Below are positions 30,707-43,457 of a stretch of 64,000 nt of DNA, piece after piece. This DNA comes from Obelidium mucronatum. Taxonomy: Eukaryota > Chytridiomycota > Chytridiomycetes > Chytridiales > Chytriomycetaceae. Location of the stretch: positions 186,001 to 250,000 of the forward strand of contig JAIVFH010000019.1 in the NCBI GenBank assembly GCA_025765595.1, read 5' to 3'. The notes under the pieces were generated by a model. It searched no databases and was not told the DNA's origin. It saw only the letters and a list, made by a program, of their open reading frames with translations. The translations under genes and the position numbers were made by a program. The first letter of the stretch is position 1; each line of letters opens with the position of its first letter.

Positions 30707-31258
30707 TCAAAAAGACAAATGAACGCGCTGCGCATCGAAAACACGTCTGGCTGTGAGAGCCTTATCGAAGAGCGCTATATCCAGTCCTTCCATATTCCTC
30801 ATGATTCGCGCATTCAAATAGACTTTGTTTCGACGCTGAAGAGTTTGTCCGTTCATGGGGCGGAAGTAGTTTTGGATGAAAGGTGTTGATGGCATGTCCT
30901 GTTTGGTCAAAAGTGATTAAGAGGATGAACCGCTTCCACTTATGTATCGAATGATTGGTTTGTATATACCTCGCTGTATTCTTCCATATCGCCAATGAAC
31001 TGGAAGAGGTCTTTAGAGTTGTGTTTGTCGAGAACTCCAATCAGACTCGTGTCAATCAGTAGGTCACAGGATGCAAATGAAATCAAAGCAAAGGATGAGT
31101 TAGGGTCAGCTTCTTTTATCCTGTTTAAAATCGGTGATGGTATGAGTCTAATCTATTGCTGTCCGGACAAACCTTCCCAAGACTCTTATTGATTCGCCCT
31201 GCATCTGTGATATGTGTGCCCTTACTTCTTTAATGTGAACTACCTTGCTGGATTGCAT
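30707..31258 (-). CDS. TEN1: TEN1, telomere-capping CST complex subunit (intact copy)
   Basis: Three exons, 31258-31173, 31120-30970 and 30898-30707, with introns of 52 and 71 bp (GTTTGT..AAACAG and GTATAT..AAACAG), give 142 aa, the usual TEN1 size. An OB-fold pattern is visible: ESIRVLGR, then a central LLIDTSLIG strand, then KDLFQFIGDMEEY. The last exon ends with NMEGLDIALFDKAL, like the C-terminal helix of TEN1 proteins. Splicing joins exon 1 to exon 2 as LGR-IKEADP, which restores the OB-fold strand. TEN1 works with STN1 and CTC1/CDC13 in protecting and filling in telomere ends. The start is the first ATG in frame. A decayed second copy lies in the left arm. Confidence 0.8.
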
Positions 31259-31489
31259 GTTGGATAGAGTCTGTAATAAAAGGACAAAAATATCGCAAAA
31301 ACCAATCTTTTCAATTTGTCAACCTTGAACACAAGCGTTGCGCAGTGTTAAACTGGAGGCTGTGAAAATGATTTCAAACTAAAAGAGATATTAGGATCGA
31401 GTGGAGTGAATGGGAGAATACGGTTAATAGTCGTTTGGCAATGGGATCGGAATGCTTTCAGTTGCTTTTAAGTCAATGTCTCATCTATT

Positions 31490-31894
31490 TTAGGATTTCA
31501 TGTCTAACACTGAGTCTCCAACCCCTTCGCCGCTTCCCGAAATCAAATCAGATGCTCGAGGAGTTGAAGAAAATAGGCTGCTTCTGAATCCTTCACTTCC
31601 TTCTTGAACTGTGAACGACATGAGTCCAATGACAAACACCAGTACAATACAGAGATAGACAGAGGCCTGCCTTGTTGGAAAAGGTTGATCTTGCTGTGTC
31701 AAAGATGCGCGTTTTAAATTGATTGGTGGTATTCTGCATTTGTGTTCGTTTGACAGGTTGTGTTAGATTTCCCCAACACTTTCGTGTGTAATGCTGAAAG
31801 ATTAAGTCAAGCAAAAAGAAGGAAAATACCTGGACAAGAGCAGAGTTGGTCGAGCTGATTTAGCGTGTGTTTGTGGCATCAGGTTATTTGGCAT
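31490..31894 (-). CDS. Small single-pass membrane protein, unrecognised
   Basis: A frame ending at 31490 contains a clear membrane segment (YLCIVLVFVIGLMSF) flanked by a polar N-side and a Ser/Gly-rich C-tail of about 45 residues. Upstream exons are likely; an ATG at 31894 opens MPNNLMPQTHAK and is followed by GT..AG pairs, but a second frame over the same DNA is also open, so the N-terminus is uncertain. It could be a SNARE-like or other tail-anchored protein. It is divergent from the coiled-coil gene at 31954, with only about 60 bp between possible starts. Confidence 0.4.
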
Positions 31895-31953
31895 TTTGAA
31901 GATCAATTTTCGTTGAGTTCAGTTGACACCTCTTTCCAATTGATTGGACTGGC

Positions 31954-34900
31954 ATGGATCCGAACAATACCGCAGCCTCGACAGCAGCTGCAGAGCGGGA
32001 AGAAAAGCTTCGCTTGGCGAGAAAGAAGGTCTTGTCTTGTCCTTAATCTTTGCTGCTTCAACCACTAAAAAAACAACCGGATGTCAACAAACAGCTGGGC
32101 AAATTCCAAAAGAACAAGAAGAAAGATGTCGTTGAATCAAATGGAAATAGCGGAACTGTCACTCCAGTAGAGCAGCCAGTGCAACCACCGAAACCACTCT
32201 CTTTTGTTCCAGTACCGACTCCAATCTCAACTGCTTCGCGTATGTTCCAGCTTGCCCCTTACTCCTTTTTAAATAAGTGTTCTAATCGCTCCCCGTTTCT
32301 GGCAGTTGACGATCGGTCACCGTCTTTTGATGGCAACCATCATCAAAGTCCCAGAAGCTACAAGAATGCACCAACAACTCGCCCCATTTCTCCATCAGTG
32401 TACGCTCAAACGCAACAAACAGACCAGGTTTATTGGGTGTATTTTCCGTGTGGTTACCCGCGTCTCTAACACTCCCTAAACGATAGACCAACCGACGCTC
32501 AATATTTAACTCGTTCGTATCGGCAATGACAAATACTGCAGCATCAATCATCAGTGCAGAAACCGATCCTCAGCTGGATGATGCAAGGAAAGCGCTACAG
32601 AACGCTAGGGAAGAGAGAAGGTCCCTCACAGCGTCAAGGACTGCGTCGCCCACAGGAAGAAGATCTTCAAGGAGTCCACAACCTGCTTCGGGTGCAGTTT
32701 CGAATGTTTTGGGAATGGCGTCACGGTTGTTTTCAAACGCTGGCGGAAACAATGCGGTTGCCGCTCGATCGCCTTCATTAGATCGCCAACAAACCTCATC
32801 CCACTATTCAAATCATAATGATTATCAATACGGAGTTCAAGAAGGGAGGGATTTTGGACAGAATGCTGAGTATCAGTCTCAACACCCACCCACTTCTGAT
32901 TATCAGTATGGTGGTCATCAATACGGCCACCAATATGATCAGAATGGAAGTTATCAATATTCAACACACGATAATCAATTCGTTGATCCGGCATCCTATC
33001 AGCAACATCAGGCTCATCACCAAGATACATACTCTGGACATCAAAACCAATATACCAATACTTATGAGCACCATCAGGACCCTCAACAGTACTACGAAGG
33101 CTATAATGGGGCTTCAAATTATTATACTCAGGATCAGCAGCAACAACAGCACTATTATGATCAGGTATGGAGTGTTGCAGCGATTTTCCAAGGCCAACAT
33201 TCTTTGTTGATTAGACTTATCAGCAACAACCTGCTTACAATCAACAACCGGAACATGAAGAGTATTCTGGAAATCCATATGACCAGGGTAACTTTGGGAT
33301 TCAACATCAGCCATCTGCTGGAACAGCTGGAGAATATGAGAGTTTCCCACCCGGACCTGTTGCGACACAAAATTCTTTTGGGTATGTTCAGATTTCACAA
33401 CTATTTTCATCTAATTTTTTGCCAAATATCAAGCAATCTGCCTTGGGAGTTGGAAAACTCTGCAAACCCTGAAAACGCCATTCCCGGTTTTGGAGTCCCT
33501 CATTCAAATTCTTCTCCATTCGACGCTGAGGGAAGTTTGAGTTCCAAACATGCATCCCAAGAATTTCCAATCCAGGACAACATTTTTGCCGAACAGTCTG
33601 TGCCTTTGAGTAATCCGCTGGCGCAACCTAACGATAATGTGTTCCTTCAAGCGTCTTCCGATCCATTCTCTAATTTGCCGAAGCCTGTCACCCCCGCAAG
33701 AGGAAGATCTCCGTCAGTTCGATCCAGAAGGTCTCTATCTCGAGCAGCGGCTCCATCTCCAACGAGTCCATATCATGGATTCCAGCAACCACCATCAGTG
33801 AATGGGGGAGGATCTCCTATACCCTTTGAAAACTATCGTGGTGGGCCTGAGTTTCCAGTTTCTATCAACGCAGAAGGTGGTGGTCTCCAGACTTGGCCTA
33901 CCAGTCCAACACAGATTCATAATGCTTCGGTGTCACGCCGAACGTCTGCCAATCCATTACAACAAACTCATTCCAGACATGTATCAAACAACAATATAAA
34001 CTACTCAGGAGCTGCTGTTTCTCCTATTGTCGAGCTTCACCGCTCTACAACACCATCGTCCCCAAATCCTACCAAAAGGCAGCCTTCCCGTCCAGCGAGC
34101 ACAACAGTTCCCCCAATCGACACATCTCTGTATCACCACCAGCAAGAAGAACAGGAATACCATCACGAGCAGCAGCAATATTACGACAATGAAACAGCCG
34201 AGCCACCAGCAACAACTTCAGAAACAATCCAAGTTGCATCTTCCACATATACAACGTTGATTCAAGAAAACGACGCGTTAACACGCCAAGCAGCCGCCAC
34301 AGAACAACTCTTGAACGACACAATCGCAAGCCGCCTCCGTCTTGAGCAAAACTGCCACACCCTTGAAGCCGAACGAGAAGTCGTTGTTCAAGAACTTATG
34401 CACCTCAAAGAAGTTGTTCGTCAATTTGGTGTGCTGAGCGAACGCACGCGACAAGTGGAGGAGCTGGAAGCGATCTTGGCTGATCGAGAAGAACGACTTG
34501 AAGTCCGGGAGCAAGGGATTCAGAATTGGGAGGAAGGTGTATTGCAGAAGGAAAGTGAGGTGTCTGCCAGAGAGGTGGAGATGGCGACTACCGGGAATGA
34601 GGAATTGGATTCCAGAATACGCATCCGTATTCAAGAGATTGAAAAAAGCCGTAGCGAGGTGGATGAGTTGCAAAAGAGATTGAAAGCTCGTGAGGAACAG
34701 GTGGAAAAAGAGTTGAAGGAGGCCATGGAGTTGAAAAGAGAGTCTGGGGAGGCTTTACAAAGAGTTGAGGCATCTCTTTTGAAAGTGAAGGAACGGGAAG
34801 AGGAGGTTCGTCTGCTTGCGGCTAAACTCGAGGAGGATCGGGATGTTGTAAATCAGATTCAGACATCACTTGAATCAAGAAGCACCGCATTGGACAAGAA

Positions 34901-37575
34901 AGAAGCTGATTTGAAGGCGCAGGAAGATGATTTGGCGTCAAGGCGGTATGGATTCGAATATGAACTGGCAGGATTCGACAACGAGAAGGCTCTGCTGGTG
35001 AATGGATTGCGCAACAATGAGTTGGAACAAACAAGGCTGGCCGAACAACGGCATGCTCTTGAAGTCCTTTCAGAGCGCCTTCGAGAAGATCAAGAATCTG
35101 TACGACACCGTGAAGCTGAAATTCGATCTCGAGAGGATGAATTCCTCTCGGAAGCTACCAACATGGCGAATCGTGAAGCAATTCAACTTTCAGAGCTCCG
35201 TAGAAACTACGACGCAGACATGGAACGGCTTCAATTAGATACGGCCGATTTGGAACACCGTGAACGCCAACTGACAGCCAACTCTGACGATCTTTATCGT
35301 CTTTCCCAGGAAGTCAACGATGAGAAAACTCGCGTGGAACAAATGAAGCGCGAGTTGGAACATGAACGAGAGGAGCTCAGCAGACAGGCGACAGAAATCC
35401 AAAGTGCTCAAGAAAATTTGGCTTCTCAACAAGCAGCGCTGGATGATGCTGTTGCTTCATTCTCTGAGATGAAGGAGTACATTGATAACTCCATGAAAGA
35501 AAACGAAGCCCGTATTCGAGCTGAATTCGAATCCCTCCAGCAAGCACATGCTGACCTGAAACAACGTGAAGAAACCGCGATGCAGGATATTCAAAATGAA
35601 CGCATGATGATTGAAGAACTTCAAAGGTCAATTGAAAACGAGCGCCAAGAATCCCTTCGATACGGCGCCGATGCTGTTGCAAATGCCGAGCTTGAAAACA
35701 AAATTCATTTGTTGGAAAAAGACAATTCGGACTTGAGAGATTTTGTCAATGAGCTATCAACTGCACGAAGTTTGGCTGTAAGCCAAATTGACGAGTTGGA
35801 GGAATCCAATCGTCAACTTCAAAGTAACGTTCTTCGGTTAACTCAAATGATGGAGTCTGGTGGGGTCAAAAAGTCCAGTTCTTTGAGATCCATTGTACCC
35901 GCAGTGGATGAAAACAAACCACCAGTGGACGAGCGTGTTGAAATTTTGGAAAGGAGATATCAAGAGATCTCAAAGGAGGAGAGCTCGTTGAAAGAAGCTG
36001 CCGCTGCATTGGTATCAACTGCAAACGACCTCAAAAAGATTTGGAACGACGCCGCGCCAGCATTAGAAGAACTCAAATTGCGAAGAGAGGGAACTCCAAC
36101 GGGAAATGCAGCCGACCGGAGCCATATGTGGACCAATCGTAGGGAAGCTCCTGACATTGCTTCCAGTACCCGAAGCTTGAGCGACGCTGATATGTTTGGA
36201 AACAACAAGGAACTGTTCAATGTTATCGTGTCCCTTACAAGGTTAAAAGTCAAATTTATTAACAATTTTTATTAACAGTCATCATCTTTTCTCCTTTAGC
36301 ACAAACCAAAATCTCAGCAAAAAACTGGACGAAACTTTGACACAAGTGCAAACATTGCAGCAGCAAAAGTCGTCAAAGCGATCAACAAAACGGTCCGATG
36401 AGTTTCTCCACCAGTCATCTCGTCGAGCATCTGTTGGTCCATCCGAAGTAGCAGAAACTGTGTCTTCAACCGGCGTAACTGGATTCAACTCTGCACATGC
36501 GAGCAGCTTACGAGATTACGATGACGTTTCCGTCAGTGCCACCACCTCCATTTCACAACAGGACGGAAACAACGGGTACTTTGCCAGCAACGAAACAATG
36601 AGCAGTTACAGCAGCGGAAACCGCACAAATCGTTTTAACCAAACTCAAACTGCGCCCCTCTATCCATCTGCCCGACCTATGACCAAAGTGTCCTCTACCG
36701 TAACCACTGGAGCCTCGGTTGCAACTACATCTATCCTCAGGAGAACCCCCTATGAATCCAGAGCCGCAGATACAGCAGACCATTACGCCGATACAAACTC
36801 TGAGCACTCTGAAGCCATGTCAGAAGGAATCAAACCAACCACAAGCAGAATTCCTTTCACGAGTGCTGCAGGCACCAGTGTGATGACGCCCACGTCACTT
36901 CCTATGGCTCGCATCTCAACTAAAAAGGCCAGCCATGATTACAATGACGCTGATTCAGATAACTCTTCAGATAATTCTGTTCAAACTCCTCGCGTTGGAG
37001 GTGTTGTGGTTGGTGGCAATGGTGCATCCAAGAAACGATCTACTGCTCCTGCAAACTATTACTCCTCTACAGCGCGAAACTTTGCGACAGGATCGTCTTC
37101 ATCTGCAAGATACGGTGGCTCCAAGGCTCAAACAGACTCAGCTTCGTCGCAATACCACCACTATACTGAACCAGAACTTGAATCAACGTCTCGCAGTAAT
37201 GGGCAGAATATTTCTCGCCATGTTTCTTTGGAAGGTCTGCGGTCTTACTTCACAGACAAGGATTTGGAAGGGTTGGGAGAACCTGCGCAAAAGGTTATGT
37301 TTGGAAGTAGCGGTAGTAGCGGCAGCCGCAAGCAGCAACAGCAGGTTGACGACGGCGATGGCAAGTATGGGAGAAGAGATGTCAAGTTTTCGGCGTCGTC
37401 ATCTACAAAGGCAAAGTCGGATACAGAAGGTGTGTCTGGATGGGGGCAATCTAAAGGCTCGAATGTATTGGGATTACGAGCGGCAAGTAGTATCGGCAAC
37501 CGTAGCGAACGGACGGACGCAATTCGAGACGCAATACGGGCTCGAATCAAGGAACGGGATTTGGGGCAAAAGTGA
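31954..37575 (+). CDS. Golgin-like coiled-coil protein with prion-like N-terminal region
   Basis: A single gene with at least six introns, about 1750 aa. Exon 1 encodes MDPNNTAASTAA and then EREEKLRLARKK, which splices onto LGKFQKNKKK; this ARKKL-K-FQ motif is typical of golgin (GM130-type) N-termini. Residues encoded at 32800-33365 are very rich in Tyr, Gln, His, Gly and Asn. A Ser/Pro-rich linker follows. A heptad coiled coil of about 600 residues runs from about 34250 to 35900. The C-terminal 450 residues are Ser/Thr-rich. Small introns near 33164-33230 and 33380-33433 interrupt the low-complexity part, and one near 36242-36300 joins the coiled coil to the tail. A role in Golgi or vesicle tethering is inferred; a centrosomal scaffold is the main alternative. 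Confidence 0.72.
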
Positions 37576-37613
37576 TGAAAACCACTGGAGTAATAAATCC
37601 AAAAAAACAATAT

Positions 37614-38261
37614 CTATTTCTTGGCTTTTTTAGATTCCTTTTCCTTTTTTGAATCCTTCTCCTTCTTGGCCTTTTTCTTCTTTGGCTTCTCTTCTTCCTC
37701 TTCTTCCTCTACTTGCTCCTCCACCTCTTCTTGTTCCTTCGTCTTCTTGTCGCTCTTGGCCTTTTTGGCTTTCACTGGCGCTTTTTCTACCTCCTCTTCC
37801 TCAACTGCTTGCACGTCCTCATCCTCATCAGCTTCCTTCTTCTTGGACTTCTTGGTCTTTGATGCCTTCTTTTCCTTAACTTCCTCCTCTGCCTCCTCAT
37901 TCACTTCCTCCTTTTCTTCCACTTGATCCTTTTCTTCTTTATCATGTGTCGTCTTTCTCTTTTTTGGCGATACAGCCGTAGCAGCCGCAGCAAGTTTGGC
38001 AGGTTTAAAGAAGTTGGTGAACGAAAAGATTCCGAAAAAGGTTTTAGCCACAGGAACAAGTGTTCCATCAGGAAGCGTGTATTTACTCTTGACCGGGGCA
38101 GGGACCAATTCGGGGTTTCCTGGACGGAAGAGAATACATGTGAGGAACCCGGCTTTGTGGGCAGCCTCGATTTCTATTTTTTTTTTTTTTTTAAAGATTT
38201 AAAATTTTAAAATGAGCATATATATATGTTTTTAAATAAAAAAAGAAAAGTGAAATTGTTT

Positions 38262-38300
<39 letters not shown>

Positions 38301-39090
38301 TTTTTTGTTTACCTTTCACGTTATCACTCAAGAAGAGAATCTTTTTCGGTTCCAACCCAATTTCAGTAGCAATCTTTGTATACGAATCTCTCTCCAATTT
38401 GTATCCAATAGTCGTATCAAAATGGCCCTTGAAACTACTCAAAATGTCTCCCTTCTCAGAATACCCGAAAATCAGCTTTTGCGCAGCGATACTTCCTGAA
38501 GAGTAAATGTATACTGGGATTCCATCCTTTTCAAATTTCTTCAAGGATGGAACAACGTCATCGTATACACTAATAAAATAATGAGCAATTTAATTAAAAA
38601 TTAATTAAATTAAAAATAAATAAAATAAATAATTGAAATAAAAAACTCAACTGTCCCTTCACACTCCCATCCTCATACGCAAACTTCCACATGAACCCTT
38701 GCAAGTCCTTGAGCGCACCCACTTTTCGATCTGAATCAATCAACGAGTGGATATACTGTACAGTGTTTTTGATTGCCACTTTCTTGTCTTTTGCATTCAA
38801 GTCGGGTACGTCATTGTTGCCACCGCCGGCTTCGCGATCGCTAGCAGCCAGTTTCTTGAGCGCTTCAATGTATGGCTTGAGTTCATCTGAATTCCATCGC
38901 GCAGTCAGGAAGCTTTCGGCGTTGTCCCGGGCGTATGGGAACAGGATTGAATGGACAAACGAGATGGACGTTGTTGTTCCCTGCGTTGTTTTAATTTTCC
39001 CATGTTTTAGATTTCCTGGTCTTGTTACAAGGCTCGGGGGGGATCAAATCGCACCTCAATGTCGGTGAGAACACACTCGAATTCAGCCAT
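37614..39090 (-). CDS. UTR4: Enolase-phosphatase E1 with long Lys/Glu-rich tail
   Basis: HAD-superfamily enzyme of the methionine salvage pathway, which enolises and dephosphorylates 2,3-diketo-5-methylthiopentyl-1-phosphate. Exon 1 starts at 39090 (MAEFECVLTDIE) and after an intron continues GTTTSISFVHSILFPYA, the family's modified HAD motif I. Then come the cap domain, VYIYSSGSIAAQKLIFGYS (motif II), KILFLSDNVK (motif III) and EIEAAHKAGFLTCILFRPGN. The core ends near 38000. A tail of about 125 residues made of KKxKK and EEEE blocks follows, which the enzyme does not normally have. Introns include one with a long T tract at about 38262-38299. It is convergent with the golgin-like gene, 38 bp between stops. 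Confidence 0.92.
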
Positions 39091-39205
39091 GATTTTTTTT
39101 TTGTGTAAAAGAAAAAACAAGCACCATCAAATCAGCTTGTTGAAAAAAAACAATTACAGGTAAATTTACACATGTATAATATAATATTAATATATATATA
39201 TTTTT

Positions 39206-42200
39206 TTACTGTATGATATTCTTGACGCTACATGCATACACAACAACACCATCCTCCTGTACCGGAGCAAAATCATCAACCATGAATTCATCCCGAGAAA
39301 CAACACCGCGATTCCCTTTTTCCTTCAAATACTGATCTATTGGGACGAATCCCATCCATTCAGGTATCCCCTTTAGTTTGGAATGCATCACTTTGGGAGT
39401 CCAACACCAAATGTGTTTCAACGGTGGATACTTTGAGTAGCTTGGGTCTGATTCGATTTGTTGAATCGTTTGTCGAAGAGAATCTCGATATGAGTCCTAA
39501 TTTAATAACATTGTTAAAAAAAAATGAGTTAGAATTATTTTAAAAAAAAACTCACCACATTTGTTTGATTCACAGTGCGAGGAGTCATTTGATAAATAAA
39601 TAAAGAACCAGTTTGTTGGTTCTAATTGCCAGGAAAAAAAAACTGTTAGCCAAAAAAACCAAACCGAACAAAAAACAACAACAACACCCAACCCAAAACT
39701 TACCCATTCTACAACTGAAAATGATACAAAAGTCCGATCCTCCCCAAAATCCAAAGGCTCCTCATCCAGATCATCATCATCAACAACACCAACACCATGA
39801 TTGGAAAAACAAGATTCCAATTTGATAACATCATCTCCAAAACCTAATGGCGCACAAACGCTTGGATCCAAAGAATCCAGCTTGGACATCCAAGATCCTC
39901 CAACAATTCCTCCAATCGCAGAAGAAGCAGCGGCAGCAGCAGCAGCAGAACCACCAACAGAAGAACTAGACTCCTTCTTCTTTTTGCCAACCACAGTCTT
40001 GCTCTTCATTCGATACATTTTCTCAATCCAAGCAGTCGTTAAATACAACTTCCGTGACACCCCGCTGCTGGTCAAAGCGGCAGTCGTCGCTCCACCTCCA
40101 CCACCACCACTATTCCCTCGAATCAAGACATTATAAACACACTCCTCCCACACCTTCTTGACACCCATAAAAACTCCATCAAGACCTCCTCCTCCTCCTC
40201 CTCCTCCTCCTTCACCATTTCCAAAAAACCCTTCCACTTCCTCCCCGTCAAAACCATCCAACACTCCAGGAACCGCATACAACCCAACATGACAATCAAA
40301 CAACACATCTCGAATCCCTTCCAAAACTTGTCTGCCACATTTAGCTCCACCACCACCACCACCACCACCACCGCTTCCGCCACCACTCGCGATATTGCCT
40401 GCACCAGCCACTGCCTCCACCACCGCCGAACAATCATACACCCGATACAAAACTTCAGCAGTACCAATCCGCACATGTGGCAACGAACAAGTTTTCCTTC
40501 CATTCGGGAACAACCCACGAGGTCTATATTTCCCTGTGCGTTGCTTCCCGCCGCCCCCGCATTCACTGCAAAACAGGTACTTTGTATCGCATGGGATACA
40601 TACCATCGAGGCTGTTGTGGATTTGGCGGTGGATTTCAGGGACGCGGTGGACGTCGGGGAAAGCGTTGGTGTTGTGGTTTCGTTTATTGTTCCTTGACCG
40701 AGAATTACTTTGCATACGAGGCATGGGAATGTATGGTATATGCAGGTGCTGACTGTGGCGAGTATGTGGGCTGATGTTGATGTTGTTGTTGATGCCGATG
40801 CTGCTGTTGTTGCTGTACGTTTCTTTTTTCCTTTATTTGATGCTGCTGATTTATTTTGTTTGGCTGAACTGCCTCCTCCTTTGCTTGAAGAAGCGCTTGT
40901 TGATGAGGTGGTTGTGAGTTGTGGTTGACAGTTGATGCAATTCACGTCTGGGTGGTATTCAATGCCCACAACAGTGCCTCTGAGTTCCAAGATCGCGATT
41001 GGCGAATTGCATGTGATACATTTTATAGGTTCTTTTACGGCGCGCCGATTGACTGTTCCTGGAACTTGTGAGGAGGTGGTCGACTTTTTGTTTCTATTGA
41101 TGATGCTTGAACCAAGATGGCTTGGACCACCACCACCCACGGCAAAATCGTCACCGTCTGACTCGTTTTGGAAATCTTCCGGTTTCGGGGTGGCAGACAT
41201 TTCTCGAGATGAGGTGGGTCGTTTCCTTGGATTTTTGGGAAGGGATCGCGGTTTCTTTGGTTTCGCGTTTCCAGCTAATGGTGGTGCGGAGCTGGAGGCT
41301 TCAAGCAGTGAAACGTCAATGTTTTCGATTTTAACTGGACTGCTGTTGAAGTCCTGTTGGCTGAAATTGATATTTGCTGAATCCATAAATTGTTGGAAAT
41401 TCAGATTGCTGAGAGTTGGAGTCCCGACAATCATCTAAAAGAAATTGAGTTAGGATCATGCAATCTTTTTAGGCTTTTGAACAGGTGGTAATCCCGCTCG
41501 TGCCTCGCTCCATGCTTTCAGCGATACTCACCTCGCTGTTTCTCAACAAGGGAGAATCGTCAGTCAAAATCCCCATCATATCAGTCCGTCCGGAATCAAT
41601 CAAGAATGGGTTCATTCCAGCGGAAGAAGAACCAAACTGGAATGGGTAATATCCCGCCTCATTCATATTGTAGTTCAAGAAGGAGTTGAAATCGAGAGCA
41701 GCAGTCGTATCGACAGTCGACAAAGAAGATGGCTCGATATCGATGTTGTTTGGAAGCATACTGAATTCTGAAACCATTCTCCGAAGCTCCAATTCTTCAT
41801 CGTCGGTGGTCATCATGTCGGGACTACTCTCCCCCAAACTACTTCCACCACCACCCGCACCACTGCTGCTTCCGGAAAAAACACTGTAATCCAAGCTTGT
41901 AATAGACGATGATGAGGACATGGATCCTTTTAGAGCTGAACTCAATCGCGGAGATGTTCTTCGCCGACGCGTACTCGTGTTTGTTCCTGCAGATTTTCCG
42001 GGATCTTTGATTGTTTTATTCAGCATCATGTCCGCAGCAGATGATCGGCGATGAATGTGGTGGTTGCTTGGCGGTAAGGTGGTGGTGGTGGTGGTGGTGG
42101 TGGTGGTTCCACCAAAGTTGAAACCAAATGGTGGTGGTGGCACTGGTGGTGGGAAAAATGAAAACGCGCTTGTAGTTGAAACTTCTGGTCGAAACTTTAA

Positions 42201-43098
42201 TGCACTTTGTGCTGCTGCTGAAGATGTTGCTGTCGCAAGTCCCCCGCCAAATGATGATCGTGATGGTGATGGAGGACGTTGAACGTTTCGAATATCAAAC
42301 AAGGAGGTTTCTTCTTGTAGTTGTTGCTGCTGAAGATGGGGTGAAGTCATTTGACTCAAGAGTGTATCGAAATCCAGTTGATTCACGGCAGAGTCCTGTT
42401 TGGGTGTGTGTAAGTAAGTCAAGAAGAATCCAGTTTGTAGTCATGTCATGACGCACCGACGCAAGCTCGCTCTCCATCTCGCTTTCAAAATCCAGCGGCA
42501 TTGAAAAGTCGAATGAGAACGGGTTGCCGCTGCTCAGGGCCGCAGAATACGCGCTTGCGCTGGCTGGTTGGCTGAAGGCGGGTTGCGCTTGCAGCTGCGG
42601 CTGCTGCCACTGGTCGCCGGCGAAGCACCCCGCGCCAAACAGAAGAGCCGCCGGGTCGCCCGCCGCCGCCAGGGTCTTTGAGTCTCTGAAGTCCCAAGTC
42701 AGGAACGAGTCGGAGTCAAAGTCGGCTTCGTTGGCGCTGGCGTTTGCGCGTCGCTTGCGGCCGCCGTTGAGTCGGAGAGTCTCGGCTGGCGAAGGCGGCG
42801 CAGGCGAAGGCGGCGTTGTTGCGGGCGGGCGAGTCGTTGACGTCGAGCCAGATGTCGAAGTCGAAGAAGAAGCGCCAAAGGCGTCCAGCGCGAGTCCGCG
42901 GATGTCAAACAGCGGCGGCGGCGCGGCGGCCAGGCGGCTGCGGCGAGTGTTGCTGTCGCTGCCAGTGTTAATGCCAGTATCAATGCCAGTATCGATGCCT
43001 TCAAACGGCCGCAGCAGCAGCGCGTTGCCGCGCTCGTCGGCCGCAAGCTGGCGCCAGAGAAGCTCGACCTCAAGCGGCGTCAACGGTGCGTCCTGCAT
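39206..43098 (-). CDS. Cys-rich putative regulator, copy B
   Basis: Five exons: 43098-42457, 42395-41532, 41434-39704, 39621-39556 and 39496-39206, about 1197 aa. It shares with copy A a DFDTLL/DLDSLL motif at the exon 2 start, the CxxC blocks (EPIKCITCNSPIAILELRG; CSECGGGGKQRTGKYRPR; TCSLPHVRIG), VLEGIRDVLFDC, the short 22-codon exon (LFIYQMTPRTVN) and the C-terminal HIWCW to GFVP to EDGV domain. The last two introns fall at the same positions and phase as in copy A. Copy B has an extra exon and a GC-rich, Ala/Pro-rich first exon where copy A is Asn-rich. Not a recognised family; a transcription or chromatin role is inferred. Confidence 0.8.
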
Positions 43099-43457
43099 TC
43101 GTGCGTTTCGTTGGTTTCGTTCGTTTGGTTTTAGCCAACTTTCTTTTCAATGCTTGGCTGTCGAGCGTGCTTGGTCCGTTAACTATTGATCAAACAACCG
43201 TAGTACATCCATTCATCATTATTGCAATAATCAACTTATTTTTAATGTGTTGACAAATCAGGGCAAACTGCTCTGGTTCGAGGATACAATAAAGAAAGCT
43301 GACAATTCTCGCGTTTTCTATTTTTTTTTTCTTTTTCATCTGCTGCGGATTCTTTGCTTTATGGTGGGTCCCCATCATCATCATGCGCGTTTTTTTTAAC
43401 ATACATTTGATCAATCTTGTTTTGGAAATTTAGGCAAGAGCCCTTAGAGTAGATACA
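43099..43457. promoter_or_regulatory. Shared divergent promoter region, copy B and ABC transporter 1
   Basis: 359 bp between two divergent start codons. AT-rich, with a T tract near 43320-43336. No recognised operator; nothing else is visible. Confidence 0.5.

Larger units (their letters stand above)
28890..31265. repeat. Right arm of large inverted repeat
   Basis: Reverse complement of 6790-15840 without the retrotransposon. It contains non-coding sequence (28890-29845), the near-identical core (29845-30620) and the intact TEN1 gene. The 13-kb segment between the arms could be inverted by recombination. Confidence 0.85.

Noticed and set aside
42524..43189. Plus-strand open frame of 221 codons over copy B exon 1
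   Set aside because: Antisense shadow of GC-rich coding sequence; no family features, and the minus-strand exon fits the paralogue.
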